Shown here: positions 1 to 7,788 of the stretch, piece by piece | Layout of the letters: every line of letters begins with the position of its first letter | Numbering within the stretch: position 1 is the stretch's first letter | DNA from: Clostridioides difficile | GTDB lineage: Bacteria; Bacillota; Clostridia; Peptostreptococcales; Peptostreptococcaceae | DNA: 64,000 nt | Assembly: GCF_900243075.1 (NCBI RefSeq) | Contig: NZ_OEZH01000132.1 | Location: forward strand, 1 to 64,000 | Direction of reading: 5' to 3' | Notes under the pieces: generated by a model | Seen by the model: only the letters and a program-made list of their open reading frames with translations | Databases searched by the model: none | What the model was told of the DNA's origin: nothing | Program-made: the position numbers and the translations under genes

Positions 1-130
1 CTACGGGGATAGCCTGTGGAGAATTAGTAAGACATATTTTAGTATGCAAAATTCTATGAAGCAGGAACCCTGTGACTTTAGTCATGGGAGGTTCAGAATA
101 AAGGGGATTATATTATTGGGAAAGACATAG
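1..130 (+). pseudogene. tnpB: 3' end of IS200/IS605-family tnpB with element right end (partial)
   Basis: An open frame enters from the left edge and stops at 128-130. It reads YGDSLW...MQNSMKQEPCDF, which resembles the variable C-terminal tail of TnpB (the usual C-x-D...SMKQE ending). The DNA around 58-100 (GCAGGAACCC...GGGAGGTTCA) folds into a hairpin of the type found at the right end of these elements, where the omega-RNA scaffold also lies. TnpB is the RNA-guided nuclease of IS200/IS605 transposons. Whether the rest of the gene is intact cannot be seen. It could also be the tail of a C. difficile IStron, which carries the same type of transposase at its 3' end. Confidence 0.6.
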
Positions 131-187
131 AACAATTAGCATAAATCTTTATAGTAATATTATAATAAGTATATATGCTGTAAAAAC

Positions 188-215
188 TTGACAATAAATA
201 CTATTGTAATATAAT
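188..215 (+). promoter_or_regulatory. Promoter of the thiamine operon
   Basis: TTGACA at 188-193 and TATAAT at 210-215 are separated by 16 bases. This near-consensus sigma-A promoter lies just upstream of the TPP aptamer and should start transcription near 222. Confidence 0.75.
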
Positions 216-241
216 GAAGTTATAAATATAATAAATTAAAA

Positions 242-319
242 TAGCTAGGGGAGCCAAGAGCTGAGAGGAATACCGACCCTTACACCTGATCTGGATAATA
301 CCAGCGTAGGAAAGCTTAG
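242..319 (+). ncRNA. TPP riboswitch (THI element)
   Basis: Conserved THI-box blocks appear in order: GGGGAGCC, GCTGAGAGG, CCGACCCTT, ACCTGATCTGGATAATACCAGCGTAGG (split here only for description). These form the pyrophosphate and pyrimidine sensor helices of the thiamine pyrophosphate aptamer. It sits between the promoter at 188-215 and a terminator hairpin at 363-393, so it should switch off thiDME transcription when TPP is abundant. Confidence 0.95.
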
Positions 320-362
320 TATAAAACTTAAGTATGTATTATTTGTGATATATGCTATTTCT

Positions 363-393
363 AAGCTATACCTATTGTAGGTATAGCTTTTTT
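363..393 (+). terminator. Riboswitch expression-platform terminator
   Basis: AAGCTATACCT (363-373) pairs with AGGTATAGCTT (379-389) and is followed by a T run. It lies between the TPP aptamer and thiD and is the expected attenuator of the riboswitch. Confidence 0.85.
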
Positions 394-429
394 AATTAGA
401 CTATATAAATCAAACTTTAGGAGGTAATA

Positions 430-1224
430 ATGAGTAATTATAAAATACCAACACTTACAATAGCTGGGTCAGATTCATCTGGAGGAGCTGGAATTCAGGC
501 TGACTTGAAAACTTTTAGTGCAATTGGCACTTATGGTATGAGTGTAATAACAGCTATAACAGCACAAAATACTCAAGGAGTTTTTGCTGTAGAAGATTTA
601 AGTAAAGAAATAATAAAAAAACAGATAGAGGCAGTGTTTGAAGATATACCTCCAAAAGCTGTTAAAATAGGAATGGTTTCAAGTCCTGAGATTATACTTG
701 AAATAGTTGAGAATCTAAAGAAATACAATCCAAAATATTTGGTAGTAGACCCAGTGATGATATCTAAAAGTGGATATTATCTATTAAAGCCAGAGGCAAA
801 AGAAAACTTAATTAAACATTTGATACCACTTGCATACATAATTACACCAAATATTCTAGAAGCAGAAGAAATCACAGGGATAAAAATACATAATGTAGAT
901 GATATGAATAAGGTAGGAAAAGAAATACTACAGCTTGGACCTAAGTTTGTCCTTATGAAAGGAGGACATTTAGATGGAGAAGCAGTAGATATTTTAATTG
1001 GTAAAAATATATTTAAAGTTTATAAAAGTGAAAGAATTGATAAAAAAAATACACATGGAACAGGGTGTACATTATCTTCTGCAATAACATCTTATTTAGC
1101 ATTAGATTATGAAATAACAGAAGCAGTAAATTTAAGTAAAATTTATATAACAGAAGCAATAAAAAGAAGTTTTGACATAGGTCATGGAGTAGGACCAGTG
1201 CATCATTTTTATAAATTTGAATAG
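430..1224 (+). CDS. thiD: Hydroxymethylpyrimidine/phosphomethylpyrimidine kinase
   Basis: A 264-residue ribokinase-fold enzyme that phosphorylates HMP and HMP-P, supplying the pyrimidine half of thiamine. The family N-terminal signature GSDSSGGAG is at about residues 13-21, followed by QADLKTF. The anion-hole/catalytic motif HGTGC near residue 210 is intact. Length is normal for ThiD. The ATG follows an AGGAGG site. It is first in a TPP-riboswitch operon with thiM and thiE. No thiC or thiG is in the window, so this operon serves salvage of both thiamine precursors. Confidence 0.96.
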   Translation: MSNYKIPTLTIAGSDSSGGAGIQADLKTFSAIGTYGMSVITAITAQNTQGVFAVEDLSKEIIKKQIEAVFEDIPPKAVKIGMVSSPEIILEIVENLKKYNPKYLVVDPVMISKSGYYLLKPEAKENLIKHLIPLAYIITPNILEAEEITGIKIHNVDDMNKVGKEILQLGPKFVLMKGGHLDGEAVDILIGKNIFKVYKSERIDKKNTHGTGCTLSSAITSYLALDYEITEAVNLSKIYITEAIKRSFDIGHGVGPVHHFYKFE

Positions 1225-1248
1225 TAAAAAAATTGTTGGAGGTACAAT

Positions 1249-2040
1249 ATGTATAATTTAATTAAAGATGTTAAAAAAGCTAATCCATTGGTAATCCATT
1301 ATACTAATAATGTAACAATAAATGATTGTGCTAATGTAACTTTAGCTATAGGAGCAAGCCCTCTTATGAGTTTTTCATATGAGGAAGTAGAAGAAATGGT
1401 AAGTATAGCAAATTCCGTAGTAATAAATATAGGAACTATGAATTCAAATATGTTAGACTTGTACTTATTAGCTGGAAAGGCAGCAAATAAGTATAATAAA
1501 CCTGTTATCTTAGACCCAGTTGGAGTATTTGCAAGCAAAGCTAGAGCAGAACTTACAAGTAAACTTTTAAATGAAGTCAAATTTAATGTTGTTAAGGGTA
1601 ATATGGCAGAAATAAAGTTTATAGGTGGCTTTGATGTAAGAGGAAAAGGGGTAGATTCATTTGATGAAGAAGAAGATTCTACTGATATAATAAGAAAAGT
1701 TTCTGAAAAGCTTGAATGTGTAGTTGTGGCAACTGGAAAAATAGATATAATAACCAATGGTAAAAGCACATATAAAATAAACAATGGAACCGATAAATTA
1801 AAAGGAATTACAGGAACTGGATGTATGACTGCTAGTCTGATTGCAAGTTTTATGGCTGTTACTGAGAATATTTTAGAAGCAGCTACAATAGGTGTTCTTA
1901 CAATGTCTTTAAGTGGAGAATTAGCTAATCTAAATAATCCACCAATAGGTACATTTAAAGAAAATCTTATGAATGTTATTTATCAAATTGATACAGATAC
2001 TTTAACTAAAAATGCTAACATTGAATTTTTAAATGAATAA
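1249..2040 (+). CDS. thiM: Hydroxyethylthiazole kinase
   Basis: A 263-residue enzyme that phosphorylates 4-methyl-5-(2-hydroxyethyl)thiazole, the salvage route to the thiazole half of thiamine. The HYTNNVTINDCANVTLA start, the LDPVGVFAS segment and the GTGCM catalytic loop near residue 189 are typical of ThiM/ThiK. It starts 24 bases after thiD behind a GGAGG site, so it is co-transcribed and under the TPP riboswitch. Length is normal and nothing appears missing. Confidence 0.96.
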   Translation: MYNLIKDVKKANPLVIHYTNNVTINDCANVTLAIGASPLMSFSYEEVEEMVSIANSVVINIGTMNSNMLDLYLLAGKAANKYNKPVILDPVGVFASKARAELTSKLLNEVKFNVVKGNMAEIKFIGGFDVRGKGVDSFDEEEDSTDIIRKVSEKLECVVVATGKIDIITNGKSTYKINNGTDKLKGITGTGCMTASLIASFMAVTENILEAATIGVLTMSLSGELANLNNPPIGTFKENLMNVIYQIDTDTLTKNANIEFLNE

Positions 2041-2061
2041 AGGGTTAAGAGGAGACTTAAA

Positions 2062-2694
2062 ATGATAGATAAAGAATGCTTAAAAAAAGATTTAAAGTTA
2101 TATCTAGTAACTGATTCTGAAATGCTTGAAGGCAGGGACTTTTATAAATGTATTGAAGATGCAATAGCTTCTGGAATAACAACTGTACAACTTAGAGAAA
2201 AAAATGCTTCTGGAAGAGAATTTTTAAAAAAAGCTATGAAAATTAGAGAAATAACTAAAAGATATGGTGTTAAGTTTATAATAAATGATAGAGTGGATAT
2301 AGCCCTTATTTGTGATGCAGATGGAGTACATGTAGGGCAGAGTGATATTGGGGCAAGAGAAGTTAGAAAACTTATAGGATATAATAAGATACTAGGTGTA
2401 TCAGCAAGGACTTTAGAAGAAGCTATCTGTGCAAAAAATGATGGTACAGATTATCTAGGTATAGGGTCTATATTTACGACATCTACTAAATTAGATGCAA
2501 AATCAGCTTCATTTGAAACGGTTAAAGAAATTAAGGAAAAAGTAGATATACCATTTGTACTAATTGGAGGTATAAAGTTAGACAATATAGATAAACTTAA
2601 ATGCTTAGATAGTGATGGGTATGCTATAATATCGGCCATACTAAAAGCTGAAGATATATCTAAAGAAGTAGAAAAGTGGACATTGAAAATATAA
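2062..2694 (+). CDS. thiE: Thiamine-phosphate synthase
   Basis: A 210-residue TIM-barrel enzyme that couples HMP-pyrophosphate and thiazole phosphate to thiamine phosphate. Family motifs are visible: TVQLREKN near residue 40, IINDRVDIAL, DADGVHVGQSD, and LIGGI near the C-terminus. It begins 21 bases after thiM and ends the operon. Together ThiD, ThiM and ThiE rebuild thiamine phosphate from salvaged precursors. Confidence 0.96.
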   Translation: MIDKECLKKDLKLYLVTDSEMLEGRDFYKCIEDAIASGITTVQLREKNASGREFLKKAMKIREITKRYGVKFIINDRVDIALICDADGVHVGQSDIGAREVRKLIGYNKILGVSARTLEEAICAKNDGTDYLGIGSIFTTSTKLDAKSASFETVKEIKEKVDIPFVLIGGIKLDNIDKLKCLDSDGYAIISAILKAEDISKEVEKWTLKI

Positions 2695-2832
2695 AATTGC
2701 CTCTAGTAGTGAAAAAAATGGGAAAATTTGATATAATCTAAGAGTAAAATTTAAGCAGTTATAAATGATAAACTTTTCTACATATACTTTTTAATCAAGA
2801 TATATGTAGATTTGATTAAAAAGGAGTTATAA

Positions 2833-3135
2833 ATGATTAGGATATTGTTAGTATGTGTTGGAGGTATGTCTTCTACTCTATTGGTAAATAAAATGGAGAA
2901 GGATGCAAAAAAAAGAAATATAGACTGTAAAATATGGGCAGTTGGAGAAGGGAATATAAAATCAGAACTTGGTAACTTTGATATTTTACTTCTTGGACCA
3001 CAACTTAGATTTATGCTTGATGATGTAAAATCTATAGTTGGAGATAGAGCTCCAGTGTCTATAATAGATATGGTAAACTATGGTACTTGTAATGGTCATG
3101 CTGTGTTAAATTCAGTTTTAGAAATATTAAAATAA
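2833..3135 (+). CDS. PTS lactose/cellobiose-type EIIB subunit, stand-alone
   Basis: A 100-residue protein with the EIIB P-loop CVGGMSST starting at Cys8, the residue that is phosphorylated by EIIA and passes phosphate to sugar. Length is that of a complete single-domain IIB of the lactose/cellobiose family. No EIIA, EIIC or glycosidase gene is nearby: thiE lies upstream and a MITE-like repeat downstream. It must therefore work with PTS partners encoded elsewhere or have a regulatory role. A GGAG ribosome site precedes the ATG. Confidence 0.85.
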   Translation: MIRILLVCVGGMSSTLLVNKMEKDAKKRNIDCKIWAVGEGNIKSELGNFDILLLGPQLRFMLDDVKSIVGDRAPVSIIDMVNYGTCNGHAVLNSVLEILK

Positions 3136-3140
3136 ATAAT

Positions 3141-3270
3141 AAAAAGGGGCTGTCTCAAAATAGAGATTGTACTGCACCCCAATTGTTGGAATGATGGCAA
3201 TATATTTAATTTCATACAAAAAAAGAGTGCCTTGTGAATTAAAAGGTTTATTTTGAGACACACTCTTTTT
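3141..3270 (-). mobile_element. MITE-like repeat, copy 1 (reverse orientation)
   Basis: The outer ends are imperfect inverted repeats containing TGTCTCAAAAT, with 19 of 22 bases matching. Read on the minus strand it aligns over its length with copies at 11151, 23636 and 58966, although its interior is somewhat longer. It encodes no protein. It separates the convergent EIIB and ABC-permease genes, and its hairpin followed by a T run can terminate transcription. The ends resemble IS1182-type termini, which is an inference. Confidence 0.75.
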
Positions 3271-3296
3271 ATTATTTGTTATTGTAGATTTAGAGC

Positions 3297-4052
3297 TTAG
3301 CTTACCATTTCCTTTTTCAATCTCCACATAGCAAGTGAAAAACTTGCACAGCACAATATTAAAAATAATAGGATAACAGGTAGTATATCTCCAATAAGAA
3401 TAGTTTCACCAAATATTAAACTACGTAAAGCATTAATAACATGTGTAAATGGATTGAGCATTACTGCTATTTTTAATCCTCCAGATAAATTTTCTATAGG
3501 AAAAAGAGCTGAACTTAAAAAGAAAATAGGAAGTACAATTGCAGTCATAATTGTTTCATAAATTATTTCATTTGGCAACAATAAACTTATGGAATAAGCT
3601 AGACTTGATAAAAAAAAGGCTGTCATGAATATCAGCACTATCATAAGTATGATTCCGCCAATACCAGATTCTATTCTTACTGAAAAGAATATGCTTACTA
3701 TACACAAGATAGCTACTTCTAGGAAGGAAACTAATATAGCTTCTAGTAATTGACCAAGGACAATTGAATACCTACTAATAGGTGCAATTAAGACTCTATA
3801 GAAACTCCCACTGTTCTTCATTATGAAGTTGATGATACCACCACTACTACATGAAGAAAACACAACCAGTACAATGATACCTGGTAGTATAAAAGCAGTA
3901 TAATTACCAATATTCATATTATTCATAGTTTGGTTTGCAATAGAGCTATAAAGTACAAGCCAAAGAAAAGGTTGTAATATAGTGACTATAAATGAGATTG
4001 GATTTTTAAAACGCCATTTCATACTACGCCATAAGATATTTAACATTTCCAT
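3297..4052 (-). CDS. ABC-2 type exporter permease
   Basis: A 251-residue membrane protein with about six hydrophobic segments and the ABC-2/DrrB fold. The conserved region includes the LLPNEI...VLPIFFLSSALFPIENL stretch (about residues 160-190, given with a gap) before the last helices. Its start overlaps the end of the ATPase gene by 13 bases, so the two are translationally coupled and form one drug/lipid-type exporter. The stop lies close to MITE-like copy 1, which provides the terminator. The substrate cannot be read from the sequence. Confidence 0.88.
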   Translation of the reverse strand: MEMLNILWRSMKWRFKNPISFIVTILQPFLWLVLYSSIANQTMNNMNIGNYTAFILPGIIVLVVFSSCSSGGIINFIMKNSGSFYRVLIAPISRYSIVLGQLLEAILVSFLEVAILCIVSIFFSVRIESGIGGIILMIVLIFMTAFFLSSLAYSISLLLPNEIIYETIMTAIVLPIFFLSSALFPIENLSGGLKIAVMLNPFTHVINALRSLIFGETILIGDILPVILLFLILCCASFSLAMWRLKKEMVS

Positions 4053-5002
4053 TCCTCCTTTAAGTCTTTTTTAGAACTTGTAAGTGCTAAAAATACATCT
4101 TCGAGACTTGGTTCTACAATTTCTATTGCATCAAACTTTATATCGTGTTCTAAAAGCCATTTATTTATTAAAGTAAAAGCAACTCTACTATCATTTACAT
4201 TTATAAAAATTGAATTTTCTCGTACGCTCATAAACTTGACTAAGCCAGTATTTTTAATTGCATCTTTATATTTTTTTATATCTTCAATATTATGAAAAGC
4301 TATACGTAGTATATTTTGTCTAATGTAACTACGTAAACTGGCTGGTGTTCCTTGTGCTACATCTTTTCCATTCTTCATAATACAAATATTATCACTCAAT
4401 TGTTCAGCTTCTTCAAGATAATGGGTAGTTAGAAATATAGTTGTGCCATACTCATCTCTAATTTTTAATAACATATCCCACATAGATTTTCTTGAATCTA
4501 CATCCATACCAACAGTTGGCTCATCTAGAAATAGAATTTTAGGAGATGATACCATATTCATAGCTATGTCCAATCTACGTTTTACTCCACCAGAATATGA
4601 TGAAGTGGGGTATTTTAAGTAACTAGATAAGTCAAATTTATCAATTAAAGAGTTTATTCTTTGTTTTGCAATCTGTGGTTCTACTTTATACATCTTGCTT
4701 TGAAATACCATATTTTCCATAAGAGATAGATGTTCATCAATAGAGATTTGTTGTGCTACACAAGCAATTTGAGTACGTATCCAAGAAGGATTATCTACTA
4801 AATCTTTTCCAAACATTGTTACATTTCCAGATGTAGGCTTGTAAAAAGTAGTCAAAATATTGATAAGAGAAGATTTACCAGCACCATTAGGACCAAGTAA
4901 AGAAAAAATTTCTCCAGCATTTACATCAAAACTTAGACCATTTAAAGCTTTCACACCATTTTTATATTTTTTTACTAAATTGTCTATTTCAATAGCTAAC
5001 AT
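4040..5002 (-). CDS. ABC-2 type exporter ATP-binding protein (DrrA-like)
   Basis: A 320-residue ATPase with Walker A GPNGAGKSS near residue 38, signature YSGGVKRRLDIA, Walker B LFLDEPTVGMD and the H-loop THYLEEAEQL. A C-terminal extension of about 80 residues is typical of the DrrA/CcmA-like export group. It lies 3 bases after the GyrI-like gene and overlaps the permease. The nearest functional guess is multidrug or antibiotic export, supported by the small-molecule-binding neighbour. Confidence 0.9.
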   Translation of the reverse strand: MLAIEIDNLVKKYKNGVKALNGLSFDVNAGEIFSLLGPNGAGKSSLINILTTFYKPTSGNVTMFGKDLVDNPSWIRTQIACVAQQISIDEHLSLMENMVFQSKMYKVEPQIAKQRINSLIDKFDLSSYLKYPTSSYSGGVKRRLDIAMNMVSSPKILFLDEPTVGMDVDSRKSMWDMLLKIRDEYGTTIFLTTHYLEEAEQLSDNICIMKNGKDVAQGTPASLRSYIRQNILRIAFHNIEDIKKYKDAIKNTGLVKFMSVRENSIFINVNDSRVAFTLINKWLLEHDIKFDAIEIVEPSLEDVFLALTSSKKDLKEEWKC

Positions 5003-5005
5003 ATA

Positions 5006-5464
5006 TTATTCCTCCTCTTTAAGTGGAAATATGATTTCTGTAATATAGTTATCAGGGTTTCCTTTTATCAGCATACCTGGTCCTTTAATAAATACTTCTC
5101 TCCAAGGCGTTTGTATTTTTATATTATTTTCATGAATATACTTAAATATCATTTCATACGTTTTTGGTAAATTACTATAAGAGCCTATGTGAGTAAAAAA
5201 CAAAGCTTTTATTTTAGGAAATTCTTTTATAGTTACACCCATACGATTTGGAGTCTCAGCAGTTGGAACACATAATTCCATTTCTCCAACACCAGTTTTT
5301 TGGTCAACGTTATAGTAGCAAAAGAATGGTGCACCATTGGATTTTCCTTTTATAGATTTAAATACATTTGGAAAATACTTTGTCGCTTCACTCATAGGTC
5401 CATTATAACGCATAGTAGCTGCTGTGACTGATTCAATATTTTTGATTTCAATTTTATAACTCAT
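5006..5464 (-). CDS. GyrI-like small-molecule-binding protein
   Basis: A 152-residue protein made of a single GyrI-like (AraC effector-binding) domain, with the typical opening YKIEIKNIES and the later GSYSNLPKTYEMIFKYI (about residues 96-112). There is no DNA-binding domain. It is first in the three-gene minus-strand operon with the ABC exporter. It may bind the exported compound or an inducer, which is inferred only from domain and context. A strong AGGAGG site precedes the ATG. Confidence 0.8.
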   Translation of the reverse strand: MSYKIEIKNIESVTAATMRYNGPMSEATKYFPNVFKSIKGKSNGAPFFCYYNVDQKTGVGEMELCVPTAETPNRMGVTIKEFPKIKALFFTHIGSYSNLPKTYEMIFKYIHENNIKIQTPWREVFIKGPGMLIKGNPDNYITEIIFPLKEEE

Positions 5465-5815
5465 TTGTTTACCTCCTAATGTGTGTTCATATTCTTACTA
5501 GATTTTTAAGCATTAATACATATAAGATTTTTAATTAGTTGAAAATATATAACCTTATCTCGTTTGCTTGTTTTCAAGTCTAACATAACATAAAATATAT
5601 ATCCTCTCATTTGATGCTCTATTTTGTAAAGTTATTATTTAAGCTTTACTTTAGATGTTTTAGTAAATTAAAATAAAGTAATTTATAAAAAAAGTATTTA
5701 CAAATTAAGTGTATTAATCGTATAATACACTTAATAGTAAATAAGGTCTGAAATAAAAGTGTATTTTTTTAAAGTAAATGTACTATCGTATTAATACACT
5801 AGAATAGGAGGAATC
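5465..5815. other. Divergent intergenic region with GntR operator
   Basis: These 351 bases separate the minus-strand GyrI-ABC operon from the plus-strand GntR-ABC operon. The right half contains a promoter with an overlapping perfect palindrome (see 5697-5734) and, closer to the gene, further TGTATT and AATACACT half-sites around 5759-5800. In the left half I see only A/T-rich sequence that must hold the minus-strand promoter. Confidence 0.6.
5697..5734 (+). promoter_or_regulatory. Promoter with overlapping palindromic operator (GntR/YtrA type)
   Basis: TTTACA (5697-5702) and TATAAT (5721-5726) are 18 bases apart. TTAAGTGTATTA (5705-5716) is the exact reverse complement of TAATACACTTAA (5723-5734), separated by 6 bases, so a dimeric repressor bound here would cover the -10. 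The GntR gene starting at 5816 is the likely autoregulator. Confidence 0.7.
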
Positions 5816-6172
5816 ATGAATTTTGAATTAGATAATACAACTCCCATTTATTTGCAAATAGTAAAGTATATAAAAAGACAAATAGTAACAGGAGAGTTGA
5901 AACCAGGGGAGACAATACCATCAAGAAGAGAAATGGCACTTAATCTAAAAGTAAATTTAAATACGGTTCAAAGAGCATATAAGGAGATGGGTGATATGAA
6001 TATAATAAATACTTTTAAAAATTATCAAAGCAGTATAACAGTTGATGAAAATATATTAAAAAACTTAAAATTAGAGCTGATAAATGAATCATTATCTGTT
6101 TTTATAGAAGATATGAAAGCAATAAATGTTACCAAAGAAGAAGTTTTAAAGATAATAGAAGATAAATATTAG
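5816..6172 (+). CDS. GntR-family regulator, YtrA subfamily
   Basis: A 118-residue regulator with an N-terminal winged helix (TPIYLQIVKYIKRQIVTG, then PSRREMALNLKVNLNTVQRAY) and a short helical C-terminal dimerisation tail. This is the YtrA architecture, which lacks a ligand-binding domain. It heads an operon with an ABC transporter, as ytrA does in Bacillus. A palindrome overlapping its promoter is the probable operator. Members of this group often respond to cell-wall-active antibiotics, but here the inducer is unknown. Confidence 0.9.
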   Translation: MNFELDNTTPIYLQIVKYIKRQIVTGELKPGETIPSRREMALNLKVNLNTVQRAYKEMGDMNIINTFKNYQSSITVDENILKNLKLELINESLSVFIEDMKAINVTKEEVLKIIEDKY

Positions 6173-6244
6173 TATTTTAACAAATAGAAAACTTAGTTTA
6201 GAAAGTTTATTGTACAAGCATATTGGATATGGAGGATAGTAAAT

Positions 6245-6961
6245 ATGATAGAAATAAAGAATGTCAGTAAAACATATAAAAGGATGCAAGGGATTAAAAT
6301 AAGAAAGATAGAGGCTTTAAAGAATGTAAGCTTTAATATAGAAAAGGGGAAAATAACTGCATTACTTGGGATAAATGGTGTTGGTAAATCAACTATGTTA
6401 AAAGCAATAGCAGGACTTATAAACATTGATAGTGGAGAGATTCGTATAGATGGAGAAAAAATAAATGAAAAGATATATAATAAGTTAGCTTTTGTTCCGG
6501 ATGTACAATCTCACTTTAGTAATACAACAATAAAAGAAACATTTGAATTTATGGAAGTTTTTTATCCAAAATGGAATAAAGAAAAATCAAAAGAAATGAT
6601 GAACATATTTAAATTAGATGAAGATGAAATAATTGATAACTTGTCGAAAGGAAATATTGCAAGAGTAAAATTGATACTTGGATTTTGCCAAGACCCAGAG
6701 TACATACTGCTTGATGAACCATTTACAGGAATTGATTTGTTTAAGAGGGAAGAATTTATAGGAGTAATAGCAAGATATATGGAGGAAAATCAAGCTATTA
6801 TTATAACTACTCATGAGATAGTGGAGATAGAAAGTTTAGTTGATGAGGTTATAATTCTTGATGAAGGGCAGATTATAACTTCATTTAATGCAGAAGAATT
6901 AAGAGAAAGAGAAGGTAAATCCATATTAGATAAGATGAGGGAGGTATATAAGAATGAATAA
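6245..6961 (+). CDS. ABC transporter ATP-binding protein (YtrB-like)
   Basis: A 238-residue ATPase with Walker A GINGVGKST near residue 41 and Walker B YILLDEPFTGID. The signature motif is weak (LSKGNIARVKL instead of LSGGQ), as in other YtrB-type proteins. It overlaps the following permease by 8 bases. It should energise the two membrane proteins at 6954 and 8997. Confidence 0.9.
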   Translation: MIEIKNVSKTYKRMQGIKIRKIEALKNVSFNIEKGKITALLGINGVGKSTMLKAIAGLINIDSGEIRIDGEKINEKIYNKLAFVPDVQSHFSNTTIKETFEFMEVFYPKWNKEKSKEMMNIFKLDEDEIIDNLSKGNIARVKLILGFCQDPEYILLDEPFTGIDLFKREEFIGVIARYMEENQAIIITTHEIVEIESLVDEVIILDEGQIITSFNAEELREREGKSILDKMREVYKNE

Positions 6962-7778
6962 ACTTCTATATCTAATAAATGTAGATTTGAGAAGAAACAA
7001 TAGGTTTTATATAGCTTATATATCCTTTTTTTCATTAATTACACTTGGTTTAAATTTATTCGAAATTAATAAATTTAAAAGTTCTAAATTTATTATGAAT
7101 TTAGCGATAGAAGATTTTGGAGGTATATTTTATGGAATAGGGATACTTAGTAATCTTGGATTTATCGAACGTATATTGTTCTTTGGGATGTTGGGACTTT
7201 TTATATACTATGTTTTTATGTGGAAAAGAGATTTCTTTTCAAAAAATCAAAGTATTTACACACTGATGATGTTACCTCAGAGTAAGTTTAAGATTTGTAT
7301 AGCTAAGTCAATTGCTTTGATAACAATGATATATGGTTTTTTGACAAGTCAGATAGCAACATTATTTATATGTAAATATATATTTAATTTCATTTTTAGA
7401 AATTTGCCAATAATCAATATGAACTTTGCACAAGATTTATATTATCTAAACTTGAAGAGTATACCAATTGATTTTATCTCTTTTATGGCTATTTATGTAT
7501 TTTTACTACTTATAGCTATTTCTATTGTGAATTGCTGTATATTATTTATATTTTCTTATATAAATAAATTTTATGTAATTTTAATCACTTTGCTGATTAT
7601 GGCAGGCTTATATTTTTCAACAATATATATAAATATAATCACTTTATTTAGAAAATATTATGGGGTCATAGGATTTCAATTTAATAATTTAGTAGCAGGG
7701 TTATTAAGTTTTTTAATTATAATGTTTGTTCTAAATGGAATATCTTATTTGTTAATCAAAAAGAAAGTATCTCTTTAG
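6954..7778 (+). CDS. ABC transporter permease, paralogue 1
   Basis: A 274-residue integral membrane protein with about six hydrophobic segments. It starts inside the ATPase gene. The YYVFMWKRDFFSKNQSIYTLMMLPQSK segment (around residues 82-108, shown without gaps only for part of its length) matches the AFFIWYRDFEGRSKSIYTLIMLPKN segment of the permease at 8997, so the two are paralogues. I cannot assign a substrate. Confidence 0.82.
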   Translation: MNKLLYLINVDLRRNNRFYIAYISFFSLITLGLNLFEINKFKSSKFIMNLAIEDFGGIFYGIGILSNLGFIERILFFGMLGLFIYYVFMWKRDFFSKNQSIYTLMMLPQSKFKICIAKSIALITMIYGFLTSQIATLFICKYIFNFIFRNLPIINMNFAQDLYYLNLKSIPIDFISFMAIYVFLLLIAISIVNCCILFIFSYINKFYVILITLLIMAGLYFSTIYINIITLFRKYYGVIGFQFNNLVAGLLSFLIIMFVLNGISYLLIKKKVSL

Positions 7779-7788
7779 GAGGGATGGT

